A stretch of 6,151 nt of DNA from Bifidobacterium breve (GCA_943325655.2 CALPQG020000175.1:1-6151); one strand, 5' to 3'. Positions 1-5,849 are shown, counted from the stretch's first letter. The notes: generated by a model not told the origin, from the letters alone. A program made the numbers and translations.

Positions 1-111
1 GACAACTCGACAACTCGACAACTCGACAACTCGACAACTCGACAACTCGACAACTCGACAACTCGACAACTCGACAACTCGACAACTCGACAACTCGACA
101 ACTCGACAACT
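1..111. repeat. Perfect 8-bp tandem repeat, unit GACAACTC, about 13.9 copies
   Basis: The octamer GACAACTC (GAGTTGTC on the other strand) repeats without one mismatch from the window's first base to position 111, where an A replaces the expected C. The array probably continues to the left of the window. Each unit junction makes a TCGA, giving 13 of them. Because 8 is not a multiple of 3, every frame on a strand reads the same octapeptide cycle, and there are no stop codons in any of the six frames. The last bases of the array form part of the TAG stop (110-112, minus strand) of the carbonic anhydrase gene. There are no spacers, so this is not a CRISPR array. The perfect copies suggest recent slippage expansion; an assembly artefact at a contig end cannot be excluded. 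Confidence 0.97.
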
Positions 112-754
112 ATTCATGAAACCAATAAATCGGTTCCAAGTCTGTTATTTCGTCCATTAATATATTGAGGTCTTTAATTTTTCCGGTTTTAAGGTCATAT
201 ACCCAACCATGAATATTGAGATGACTATTTTTCCATGCTTTTTGTACCGTTGCTGTTTTTGCAAGATTGTACACTTGTTCCATTACATTTAATTCGACCA
301 AGCGGTCTACCTTTTTTTGATTGTCAATGATGGTATCAAGCTCAATTTTATGTTTGATGTAAACGTCTTTGATATTGCATAACCAGTGATCAACCAAGCC
401 ATTTTGTTTTGTATCCATCGCTGCCATAACGCCTCCGCAGTCATAGTGTCCGCAAACAATAATGTGCTTAACCTTTAGAACATCTACTGCATATTGTAAT
501 ACACTCATTAAGTTTAGGTCAGTGTTTATTACCATGTTCGCAATGTTTCTTTGTTCAAAAATCATCCCTTTTTCTGTTTTTGTAATTTCAGAAGGAGGAA
601 CACGACTGTCGGAGCAGCCAATCCACATAAATTCAGGCGTTTGCCCTTTGGAATGGTTGATGAAATATTCAGGGTCAATAGACAGTTTTTCACTTACCCA
701 TTCAGCATTATTGGACAATAATTTTTTGTATGATTCTTCTAAATTTCCTAACAT
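110..754 (-). CDS. can: Beta-class carbonic anhydrase, type II (bicarbonate-regulated) signature
   Basis: Cytoplasmic zinc enzyme for CO2 + H2O <-> HCO3- + H+. From the ATG at 754 the protein has 214 residues, close to the usual 200-230. The zinc ligands of the beta class are present: C47 in GCSDSRVPP, H103 and C106 in GHYDCGG, with the catalytic D49/R51 pair. W44, G46 and Y186 (in HGWVYD) match the Trp-Gly-Tyr triad that forms the non-catalytic bicarbonate site in the Haemophilus and E. coli enzymes, so allosteric inhibition by bicarbonate is expected; this is inferred from the family. The frame stays open up to 853, but that extension overlaps the bestrophin gene and adds 33 unrelated residues, so I start at 754, where the conserved N-terminal helix (LEESYKKLLSNNAEW) begins. 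The gene lies 19 bp after the bestrophin stop and is probably cotranscribed. There is no Shine-Dalgarno sequence. The TAG stop merges with the octamer array, and no terminator is visible after it. Confidence 0.95.
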   Translation of the reverse strand: MLGNLEESYKKLLSNNAEWVSEKLSIDPEYFINHSKGQTPEFMWIGCSDSRVPPSEITKTEKGMIFEQRNIANMVINTDLNLMSVLQYAVDVLKVKHIIVCGHYDCGGVMAAMDTKQNGLVDHWLCNIKDVYIKHKIELDTIIDNQKKVDRLVELNVMEQVYNLAKTATVQKAWKNSHLNIHGWVYDLKTGKIKDLNILMDEITDLEPIYWFHE

Positions 755-773
755 GGTGATTCGTAATTTTGAG

Positions 774-1637
774 CTATTGGTGGAATATTTCTTTGATGTT
801 CCTGCGAATGTTTTGCGCAATGTCATGCATGGGTAAATCATTCGAATCTCCATTAAATGGGTCTTCTATTTCTTCAGCGATCATTTCAATACTTACCAAA
901 ACATAAAAAATAAAGATGGTTAACGGTACAATGGCATATCCAAAATCCTGACTAAAAAATAGAGGAATGGTCATGATGTATACGAAAATAAATTTTTTGA
1001 TGAATATGCTGTAGGAATAGGGTATGGGTGATTTTTTTATGCGTTCGCAGGCTCCAATGATTTCTGTAAAACTACTCAATTCATATTTAAGGAATAATAT
1101 GTCGTTGGGAGTTAATCGTTTTTTATCCACCAAAGAAGTTATGAAATTCATGAGTTGTAATGCCACCGCATTGGGTTTGTGTTCGGCTTGTAGTACCTCA
1201 TTGATTGGATAAGCTTCATGGTCTTTTAAAACAAAGTATTTGTGCTTTTCTGACAAATGTTCCACTAAAGCAAGGGCATAATTTCCTATAATTATTCTAG
1301 CCTGTTCTTTATGGAGGGAATCATTTTTTAACATAGCGGTTAGTTTTATGGCCAGATTTCTAGAATTGTTTAACAATGAACCTAAAAGTTTTCTCCCTTC
1401 CCACCAACGCTCATAAGCCGTATTGGTTCTGAAAACCAATAACATTGAAATTACAAATCCAAGTAAAGAATGTACCGTTCCGCTACTTTTAATGTGAAAA
1501 TAATTGGTTTCAATATAGACAACTATTGTGGCGTAAATGCCCACACAAATCATTAATGGCATTAATTTCCGGAAAGTGTCGCTTTTATGAAATTTAAATA
1601 TTAAAGAAAACCAATCTTTAGGATTGTACTCTACCAT
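774..1637 (-). CDS. Bestrophin-family anion channel (YneE-like)
   Basis: Inner-membrane protein of 287 residues, close to the roughly 300 of bacterial bestrophins, which form pentameric ion channels. Visible family features are a first membrane helix at about 25-47, a second at 55-72 running into the conserved block FRTNTAYERWWEGR (69-82), the GACERIKKSPIP turn (195-206), two more hydrophobic helices at about 212-230 and 232-254, and the diagnostic EEIEDPF (255-261) followed by NDLP (266-269). The soluble helices at about 85-195 form the cytosolic part of the pore in known structures. The ion carried is not readable from sequence. Eukaryotic bestrophins pass chloride and bicarbonate, and at least one bacterial member is reported as cation-selective. 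Carbonic anhydrase lies 19 bp downstream on the same strand, which favours a bicarbonate role (inference). The start ATG at 1637 is the first in frame and sits 25 bp past a hairpin that probably ends the recA transcript. I found no convincing promoter between recA and this gene. Confidence 0.93.
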   Translation of the reverse strand: MVEYNPKDWFSLIFKFHKSDTFRKLMPLMICVGIYATIVVYIETNYFHIKSSGTVHSLLGFVISMLLVFRTNTAYERWWEGRKLLGSLLNNSRNLAIKLTAMLKNDSLHKEQARIIIGNYALALVEHLSEKHKYFVLKDHEAYPINEVLQAEHKPNAVALQLMNFITSLVDKKRLTPNDILFLKYELSSFTEIIGACERIKKSPIPYSYSIFIKKFIFVYIMTIPLFFSQDFGYAIVPLTIFIFYVLVSIEMIAEEIEDPFNGDSNDLPMHDIAQNIRRNIKEIFHQ

Positions 1638-1654
1638 AATCTTACTTGTTTTTC

Positions 1655-1696
1655 TAAATAGAAATACCTTTCACGACTATCTCATGAAAGGTATTT
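1655..1696 (-). terminator. Hairpin terminator between recA and the bestrophin gene
   Basis: A perfect 12-bp stem, AAATACCTTTCA with TGAAAGGTATTT (1662-1673 and 1685-1696), encloses an 11-nt loop. On the minus strand it is followed by a broken T-rich tail (TCTATTTAG). It begins 58 bp past the recA stop and ends 25 bp before the bestrophin ATG. The plus-strand side has no T tract, so it acts on recA transcription if it acts at all. The weak tail may allow read-through into the bestrophin and carbonic anhydrase genes. Confidence 0.65.
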
Positions 1697-1754
1697 ATAC
1701 ACACACATACTATAATTTAAACTAAATCTTTACCTATTTGTTTTGCCAATACTA

Positions 1755-2792
1755 TTATGCTTCTTCCTCAATGTATACTTCAACTTTGATAACAGAGCTG
1801 TCAACTTTTACCCTGTCACGGATAATTTTTTCGATTTCGTCTAACATTTCAGGATTGTCCTGTAACAGTTGTTTCACAGAATCACGTCCTTGACCAAGTT
1901 TGGTGTCTTTGTATGAAAACCATGAGCCCGATTTTTTAACGATTTCCATGTCAACTGCTAAGTCAAGTACTTCTCCTGATTTAGAAATACCTTCTCCGTA
2001 CATGATGTCGAATTCTACTACTTTAAATGGTGGAGCTACTTTGTTTTTAACCACTTTCACCCTAGTTCTGTTTCCTAGAATGTTGTCAGCACTTTCTTTG
2101 ATTTGACCAATTCTACGAATATCTAACCTTACAGAAGCATAAAATTTAAGTGCATTACCTCCAGTAGTGGTTTCTGGACTGCCGAACATTACGCCAATTT
2201 TATCACGCAACTGGTTGATAAAAATACAACAACAACCTGTTCTGTTAATGACACCTGTTAGTTTTCTCAAAGCTTGAGACATTAAACGAGCTTGTAAACC
2301 CATTTTGCTGTCACCCATTTCGCCTTCAATTTCAGCTTTGGGAACCAATGCCGCCACCGAGTCAATTACGATGATGTCAATTGCACCAGAACGGATTAAA
2401 TGTTCTGCAATTTCTAAGGCTTGTTCGCCGTTATCAGGTTGCGCAATCAATAAGTTCTCTGTATCGATTCCTAGTTTTTCTGCATACGATTTGTCAAAAG
2501 CATGTTCTGCATCAATAAATGCGGCAATCCCTCCAGCTTTTTGCGCTTCAGCGATGCAATGCATGGTTAAGGTTGTTTTACCTGATGATTCCGGTCCGTA
2601 AACTTCAATAATTCTACCTCGAGGAATTCCTCCAATACCAAGGGCAATATCCAAACCTAACGAACCTGTAGATATGGCTGGTACGTCCATTACTTTTTCA
2701 TCGCTTAGTTTCATTACGGTGCCTTTTCCGTAAGCTTTGTCTAGTTTTTCAATCGTTAATTGAAGTGCTTTTAATTTTTCTGCGTTTGACAT
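1755..2792 (-). CDS. recA: Recombinase A
   Basis: DNA-dependent ATPase that forms filaments on single-stranded DNA, drives homologous pairing and strand exchange, and stimulates LexA-type self-cleavage where that system exists. From ATG 2792 it has 345 residues, typical for the family. The core aligns position for position with E. coli RecA: Walker A GPESSGKTT at 66-74, E96 in DAEHA, Walker B VIDS with D144, loop L1 around EGEMGDS (156-162), the Q194 switch in INQLR, and loop L2 with GSPETTTGG (204-212). RLDIRR follows at 222-227, and the C-terminal domain ends in the acidic tail IEEEA. A run of three cysteines (187-189) precedes the FINQ strand. The frame is open upstream to 2858, but those 22 residues are basic and non-conserved, and the ATG at 2792 gives the standard MSNAEKLKAL start. 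The leader is AT-rich without a Shine-Dalgarno sequence. Two candidate promoters lie upstream (2837-2868 and 2932-2962). Confidence 0.99.
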   Translation of the reverse strand: MSNAEKLKALQLTIEKLDKAYGKGTVMKLSDEKVMDVPAISTGSLGLDIALGIGGIPRGRIIEVYGPESSGKTTLTMHCIAEAQKAGGIAAFIDAEHAFDKSYAEKLGIDTENLLIAQPDNGEQALEIAEHLIRSGAIDIIVIDSVAALVPKAEIEGEMGDSKMGLQARLMSQALRKLTGVINRTGCCCIFINQLRDKIGVMFGSPETTTGGNALKFYASVRLDIRRIGQIKESADNILGNRTRVKVVKNKVAPPFKVVEFDIMYGEGISKSGEVLDLAVDMEIVKKSGSWFSYKDTKLGQGRDSVKQLLQDNPEMLDEIEKIIRDRVKVDSSVIKVEVYIEEEA

Positions 2793-2836
2793 TTGGTATG
2801 GATTAAAAATTTTATGTTTGAATCTTTTTTCTATTA

Positions 2837-2868
2837 CAAGAATACAAATAAACTGCAAAACTCACAAA
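2837..2868 (-). promoter_or_regulatory. Proximal recA promoter (Bacteroidota -33/-7 type)
   Basis: Read on the minus strand, TTTG (2868-2865) is followed by 20 nt and then TATTCTTG (2844-2837). This matches the Bacteroidota consensus TTTG-N19/21-TAnnTTTG with one mismatch in the -7 box. Transcription would start near 2832, giving a leader of about 40 nt before the recA ATG at 2792. The position and spacing fit well, but motifs of this kind arise by chance in AT-rich DNA. Confidence 0.55.
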
Positions 2869-2900
2869 GGTGGATATCGTATTTATTTGTATTTACCTAC

Positions 2901-2914
2901 TGTTAAATTTGACA
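2901..2914. promoter_or_regulatory. Near-palindromic operator-like site upstream of recA
   Basis: TGTTAAATTTGACA matches its own reverse complement at 12 of 14 positions; only the fourth and eleventh bases break the symmetry. In its wider context it begins TACTGT (2898-2903) and continues N8-ACA, close to the E. coli LexA box CTGT-N8-ACAG, with the last G replaced by T. It lies between the two recA promoter candidates, just downstream of the distal start point. No regulator is encoded in the window, so the binding protein is unknown. Confidence 0.35.
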
Positions 2915-2931
2915 TTTTTTTTTACTTAAAG

Positions 2932-2962
2932 CAAATGTAAATGGATTTAAATTAAGGTCAAA
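2932..2962 (-). promoter_or_regulatory. Distal recA promoter (perfect Bacteroidota -33/-7 match)
   Basis: On the minus strand TTTG (2962-2959), 19 nt, then TACATTTG (2939-2932) fits the Bacteroidota consensus TTTG-N19/21-TAnnTTTG at every fixed position. Transcription would begin near 2927, giving recA a leader of about 135 nt that includes the palindrome at 2901-2914 and the proximal promoter. recA is the nearest gene on this strand. Confidence 0.6.
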
Positions 2963-3076
2963 GTATTTGATAATATATTTTACATTTAATGTTAATTATA
3001 TTATCAGTTGATTCTTGCGATTTTATTTGTTTTAAAAATGATTCAATTCCCTTTTTTTTTAAGAATGAAAAGTGAC

Positions 3077-3099
3077 TGATTCTGATAGAATCATTTTTT
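3077..3099 (+). terminator. Small hairpin with T run in the divergent region
   Basis: TGATTCT and AGAATCA (3077-3083, 3087-3093) pair as a 7-bp stem around a 3-nt loop, followed directly by six T on the plus strand. The shape is that of an intrinsic terminator, but the stem is short and AT-rich, and no plus-strand gene lies upstream within the window. It could be chance, or it could end a short untranslated transcript. Confidence 0.3.
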
Positions 3100-3271
3100 A
3101 TGAATTGTCCTTCAGTTCGTATGTACATCCGATGATGAGTAAGATGAATGGAATCAATGGAATTGTTGTATAAATGACGATTCAATTTTGAAAACTTTCT
3201 ACACTTTGGTACTACTTTACATTAACAAAATGATTTCAATAAAATAATAGGGATTTTTCGGGTTGGAGAAT

Positions 3272-3279
3272 TATATTTG
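3272..3279 (+). promoter_or_regulatory. Possible -7 box for the polyamine genes
   Basis: TATATTTG matches TAnnTTTG exactly and lies 57 bp before the dehydrogenase ATG at 3337, a normal leader length. No TTTG or TTG is found 19-21 nt upstream, so the promoter is incomplete by consensus. It is the best plus-strand candidate near this gene. Confidence 0.3.
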
Positions 3280-3336
3280 GAGAATTATAGGATCTGTAGA
3301 TCATATTTTACAAAATCAAAATACAGAAATACTCAA

Positions 3337-4530
3337 ATGGGAAAAGTTCTTATCATTGGTGCTGGTGGCGTAGGTACCGTTGTAACCTTCAAATGTGCTG
3401 AAAATACAGCTGTGTTTTCAGAGATATTATTGGCAAGCAGAACCAAATCAAAATGTGATGCGATTGCAAAAGCCATTGGTGGCGACAGGGTGAAAACAGC
3501 ACAAGTCGATGCCGACAATGTGCCTGAATTGGTAGCATTGATCAATTCATTCAAACCTGATTTGGTCATTAATGTGGCATTGCCTTACCAGGATTTACAT
3601 ATCATGGATGCTTGTTTGGAAACCAATGTTTCTTACCTCGATACGGCCAATTATGAACCTCTTGACGAAGCGAAATTTCAGTATTCCTGGCAATGGGATT
3701 ACCAGGAACGTTTCAAAGCCAAAGGCTTAACTGCAATTTTAGGTTGTGGCTTTGATCCTGGGGTGACCAATATTTTTACGGCTTATGCGGCCAAGCATCA
3801 TTTTGATGAAATTCACCAATTAGACATTATTGATTGTAATGCAGGTGATCATGGAAAAGCATTTGCCACCAATTTTAATCCTGAAATCAACATCAGAGAA
3901 GTAACACAAAAGGGGAAATATTGGGAAAATGGACAGTGGATTGAAACGGCTCCACATGAAATTCATAGACCAATCAACTATCCTGAAATAGGTCCTAAAG
4001 AATCGTATGTCATTTACCATGAAGAATTAGAATCTTTGGTGAAAAATTTCCCAACCCTAAAAAGAGCCAGGTTCTGGATGACTTTTGGTCAGGAATATTT
4101 AACCCATTTAAGGGTAATTCAAAATATTGGCATGGCAGGCATTATTCCTATCCATTACAATGGGGTTGAAATCGTCCCTATTCAATTCTTAAAAGCGGTA
4201 TTGCCAAACCCAGGCGATTTGGGCGAAAACTATACTGGCTGGACTTCCATTGGTTGTCGTATCAAAGGAATTAAAGACGGTAAAGAAGCTACGTATTATG
4301 TGTACAACAACTGTAGTCATGAAGTGGCTTACAAAGAAACGGGTACTCAAGGTGTAAGTTATACGACAGGTGTACCGACCATGATTGGTGCGGCGATGTT
4401 CTTAACTGGCCAATGGAAAGGCGCAGGCGTATTCAACGTAGAAGAATTTAACCCTGATCCATTCATGGAAGAATTGAATAAATGGGGATTGCCTTGGCAT
4501 GAATTGCATAATATTGACTTAGAACTTTAG
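3337..4530 (+). CDS. Carboxyspermidine/carboxynorspermidine dehydrogenase (saccharopine dehydrogenase family)
   Basis: Likely condenses aspartate semialdehyde with a diamine (putrescine or 1,3-diaminopropane) and reduces the imine with NAD(P)H to give carboxyspermidine or carboxynorspermidine, the first committed step of this polyamine route. The 397-residue protein opens with a Rossmann fold, VLIIGAGGVG (4-13), continues with INVALPY (78-84) and LDTANYEP (101-108), and carries GCGFDPGVTN (136-145), typical of Lys1-like reductases. Taken alone, this family is often named saccharopine dehydrogenase. The downstream nspC gene supports the polyamine assignment, and lysine-pathway saccharopine dehydrogenase is the less likely alternative. 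The choice of diamine cannot be read from sequence. The frame is open from a TTG at 3277, but the first 20 residues are non-conserved, and starting at 3337 puts the nucleotide-binding strand at residue 4 as is usual. The leader is A-rich without a Shine-Dalgarno sequence. A strong terminator follows 89 bp after the stop. Confidence 0.9.
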   Translation: MGKVLIIGAGGVGTVVTFKCAENTAVFSEILLASRTKSKCDAIAKAIGGDRVKTAQVDADNVPELVALINSFKPDLVINVALPYQDLHIMDACLETNVSYLDTANYEPLDEAKFQYSWQWDYQERFKAKGLTAILGCGFDPGVTNIFTAYAAKHHFDEIHQLDIIDCNAGDHGKAFATNFNPEINIREVTQKGKYWENGQWIETAPHEIHRPINYPEIGPKESYVIYHEELESLVKNFPTLKRARFWMTFGQEYLTHLRVIQNIGMAGIIPIHYNGVEIVPIQFLKAVLPNPGDLGENYTGWTSIGCRIKGIKDGKEATYYVYNNCSHEVAYKETGTQGVSYTTGVPTMIGAAMFLTGQWKGAGVFNVEEFNPDPFMEELNKWGLPWHELHNIDLEL

Positions 4531-4531
4531 G

Positions 4532-4706
4532 TAGTGTTGAGTTGTGAATGTTGAGTTTTTAGTGTTTAAAAATTAATCATATCACCTTACCTTGGTTCAT
4601 GTTTTTCATGAATCTAACATCCCCTTTTCAATCAATGAAAAGGGGATTTTTTAAAACTAACAACTGGAACCTTTACTCAACATTAAAAACTCAACACCCA
4701 ACACTA
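4532..4706. repeat. Imperfect inverted repeat framing a terminator
   Basis: The left arm (4532-4566) and right arm (4674-4706) are complementary in blocks. TAGTGTTG (4532-4539) pairs with CAACACTA (4699-4706), and TGTTGAGTTTTTA (4549-4561) pairs with TAAAAACTCAACA (4684-4696). Four more bases, TGTT with AACA, match after a one-base mismatch. The arms are internally repetitive in TGTTGAG. The left arm starts one base after the dehydrogenase stop and the right arm ends 6 bp before the nspC ATG, so the pair spans nearly the whole gap. GAGTTGT (4539-4545) also matches 7 of 8 bases of the octamer at the left edge of the window. No transposase and no clear target-site duplication is visible. Confidence 0.8.
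4619..4652 (+). terminator. Strong rho-independent terminator after the dehydrogenase gene
   Basis: A perfect 12-bp stem, ATCCCCTTTTCA with TGAAAAGGGGAT (4619-4630 and 4636-4647), has a 5-nt loop and is followed by five further T (4648-4652), six counting the last base of the stem. A smaller hairpin, TTCATG-TTTTT-CATGAA (4596-4612), stands just before it. The stop codon of the dehydrogenase gene is 89 bp upstream and the nspC ATG is 61 bp downstream, so this would cut the two-gene unit unless there is read-through or a separate nspC promoter. The reverse strand lacks a T tract. Confidence 0.9.
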
Positions 4707-4712
4707 ACAAAA

Positions 4713-5849
4713 ATGATCAACTATTCCCAAGTTCCCAACCCAGCATACGTGGTAGATGAAGCTTTACTTCGTAGCAATTTAGCCCTGATAAAATCGGTTA
4801 AAGACCAGGCTGGAATTGATATTATTGTGGCTTTTAAAGGCTTTTCTATGTGGGGAACATTTCCTATTGTGCGTGAGTATGTGCATGGCGCTACAGCCAG
4901 TTCTCTTTGGGAAGCACGTTTGTGTTTTGAAGAAATGAAAACCCTCGCCCACACCTATTCTCCTGCGTATGTAGACGAAGAATTTGACGAATTGATGGAA
5001 TTCAGCAGTTACATTACCTTTAATTCTTTGACCCAATTGAATCATTTTTTACCTAAAATTAATAATTTCAAAAGAAAAATCTCCGTTGGCATCCGCGTGA
5101 ATCCTGAGTTTTCGGATGTGGAGACAGATTTGTATAATCCTTGTGCGCCGGGTTCGAGGTTGGGAACTACCGCGGACAAAATTGGCGCGACTTTACCAGA
5201 AGGAGTGGAGGGATTACATTTTCATACCTTGTGTGAATCAAGTTCATTTGATTTGGAAAATACGCTTAAGGCTTTCGAAGAAAAATTTGCTCATTTATTA
5301 CCTCATGTAAAATGGGTAAATATGGGTGGTGGGCATTTGATGACTAAAAAAGGATATGACACCGCTCACTTGGTACAATTATTAAAAGCGTTTAAAGAAA
5401 AACACAAGGTAGAAGTAATCTTAGAACCAGGGTCGGCCTTCGCTTGGCAAACCGGAGATTTGGTGGCGAAAGTAGTGGATATAGTCGAGAACAAAGGCAT
5501 TACAACTTTGATTGCCAACATCTCCTTTACAGGTCACATGCCCGATTGTTTAGAAATGCCTTATAAACCCAAAGTGGTAGGCGCCACAGATCCTATCCCA
5601 GGAAAGCCTACCTATAGAATTGGAGGAAACTCTTGCCTGAGTGGCGACTATATGGGCGATTGGAGTTTTGAGAAGGAGGTTCACATAGGCGATTTGTTGG
5701 TATTCGAAGACATGATTCATTATACCATGGTCAAAACCACCACTTTCAATGGGGTAAACCATCCGTCCATAGGCATTTGGAACGACGAAAAAGGCTTTAC
5801 ACTATTTAAGAAATTTGGCTATGAAGATTACAAAGGAAGGTTGTCGTAG
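4713..5849 (+). CDS. nspC: Carboxynorspermidine/carboxyspermidine decarboxylase
   Basis: PLP-dependent fold-III decarboxylase (alanine racemase/ornithine decarboxylase-like) that removes CO2 from carboxyspermidine or carboxynorspermidine to give spermidine or norspermidine. The 378-residue length from ATG 4713 is typical. Visible landmarks are K42 in AFKGFSMW, which should hold PLP, the GLHFHTLCE strand (167-175), the glycine loop NMGGGH (203-208) and LEPG (237-240) for phosphate binding, MPDCLEMP (277-284), and GNSCLSGD (305-312), whose C308 corresponds to the catalytic cysteine contributed across the dimer interface in relatives. The frame is open from 4599, but that extension would translate the terminator hairpin and the right inverted-repeat arm, so 4713 is the start. 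The upstream dehydrogenase makes its substrate. I see no consensus promoter between the terminator and the ATG, and no clear terminator after the stop. Confidence 0.96.
   Translation: MINYSQVPNPAYVVDEALLRSNLALIKSVKDQAGIDIIVAFKGFSMWGTFPIVREYVHGATASSLWEARLCFEEMKTLAHTYSPAYVDEEFDELMEFSSYITFNSLTQLNHFLPKINNFKRKISVGIRVNPEFSDVETDLYNPCAPGSRLGTTADKIGATLPEGVEGLHFHTLCESSSFDLENTLKAFEEKFAHLLPHVKWVNMGGGHLMTKKGYDTAHLVQLLKAFKEKHKVEVILEPGSAFAWQTGDLVAKVVDIVENKGITTLIANISFTGHMPDCLEMPYKPKVVGATDPIPGKPTYRIGGNSCLSGDYMGDWSFEKEVHIGDLLVFEDMIHYTMVKTTTFNGVNHPSIGIWNDEKGFTLFKKFGYEDYKGRLS

Larger units (their letters stand above)
2793..3336. other. Divergent intergenic region between recA and the polyamine genes
   Basis: These 544 bp are AT-rich and separate recA (minus) from the dehydrogenase gene (plus). 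They hold two recA promoter candidates, a near-palindrome at 2901-2914, a small hairpin with a T run at 3077-3099, and one possible plus-strand promoter box at 3272-3279; each is listed separately. A minus-strand frame at 2958-3185 could encode 75 residues from a TTG start. It matches no family I recognise, and its 3' end overlaps the distal recA promoter. I do not call it a gene, although a decayed coding fragment is possible. Confidence 0.6.

Noticed and set aside
1..111. Tandem repeat as a CRISPR array
   Set aside because: The unit is 8 bp and repeats head to tail with no spacers.
187..189. Three consecutive cysteines in RecA (residue numbers, not bases) as evidence of an unusual or broken protein
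   Set aside because: The surrounding FINQLR and all catalytic residues are intact, and small or cysteine residues at this buried strand occur in other RecA proteins; I see no sign of damage.
462..836. Plus-strand frame of 124 codons
   Set aside because: It lies opposite the carbonic anhydrase and the bestrophin 3' end and shows no recognisable family; it is the antisense shadow of those genes.
755..853. Longer carbonic anhydrase start at 853
   Set aside because: The 33 extra residues overlap the bestrophin 3' end and resemble no carbonic anhydrase N-terminus; 754 gives the normal family length.
1697..1712. Short AC-dinucleotide run after the recA stop as a microsatellite
   Set aside because: It has only about four AC units, too short to mean anything in this AT-rich DNA.
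1900..2601. Plus-strand frames at 1900-2106 and 2305-2601
   Set aside because: Both lie wholly inside recA on the opposite strand, with low-complexity Ser/Ile-rich translations typical of antisense reading.
2793..2858. Longer recA start at 2858
   Set aside because: It adds 22 non-conserved residues and would place the proximal promoter inside the coding sequence; the ATG at 2792 gives the standard RecA N-terminus and E. coli-like numbering.
3277..3336. TTG start for the dehydrogenase
   Set aside because: The added 20 residues are non-conserved and the TTG lies within the candidate -7 box; the ATG at 3337 places the Rossmann strand normally.
4599..4712. Longer nspC start at 4599
   Set aside because: The extension translates the terminator hairpin and the right inverted-repeat arm, and adds 38 residues absent from the family.
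4721..5762. Other frames within nspC (for example 4721-4954, 4779-5045, 5116-5310, 5550-5762)
   Set aside because: All are embedded in the conserved decarboxylase gene in other frames and show no family features.
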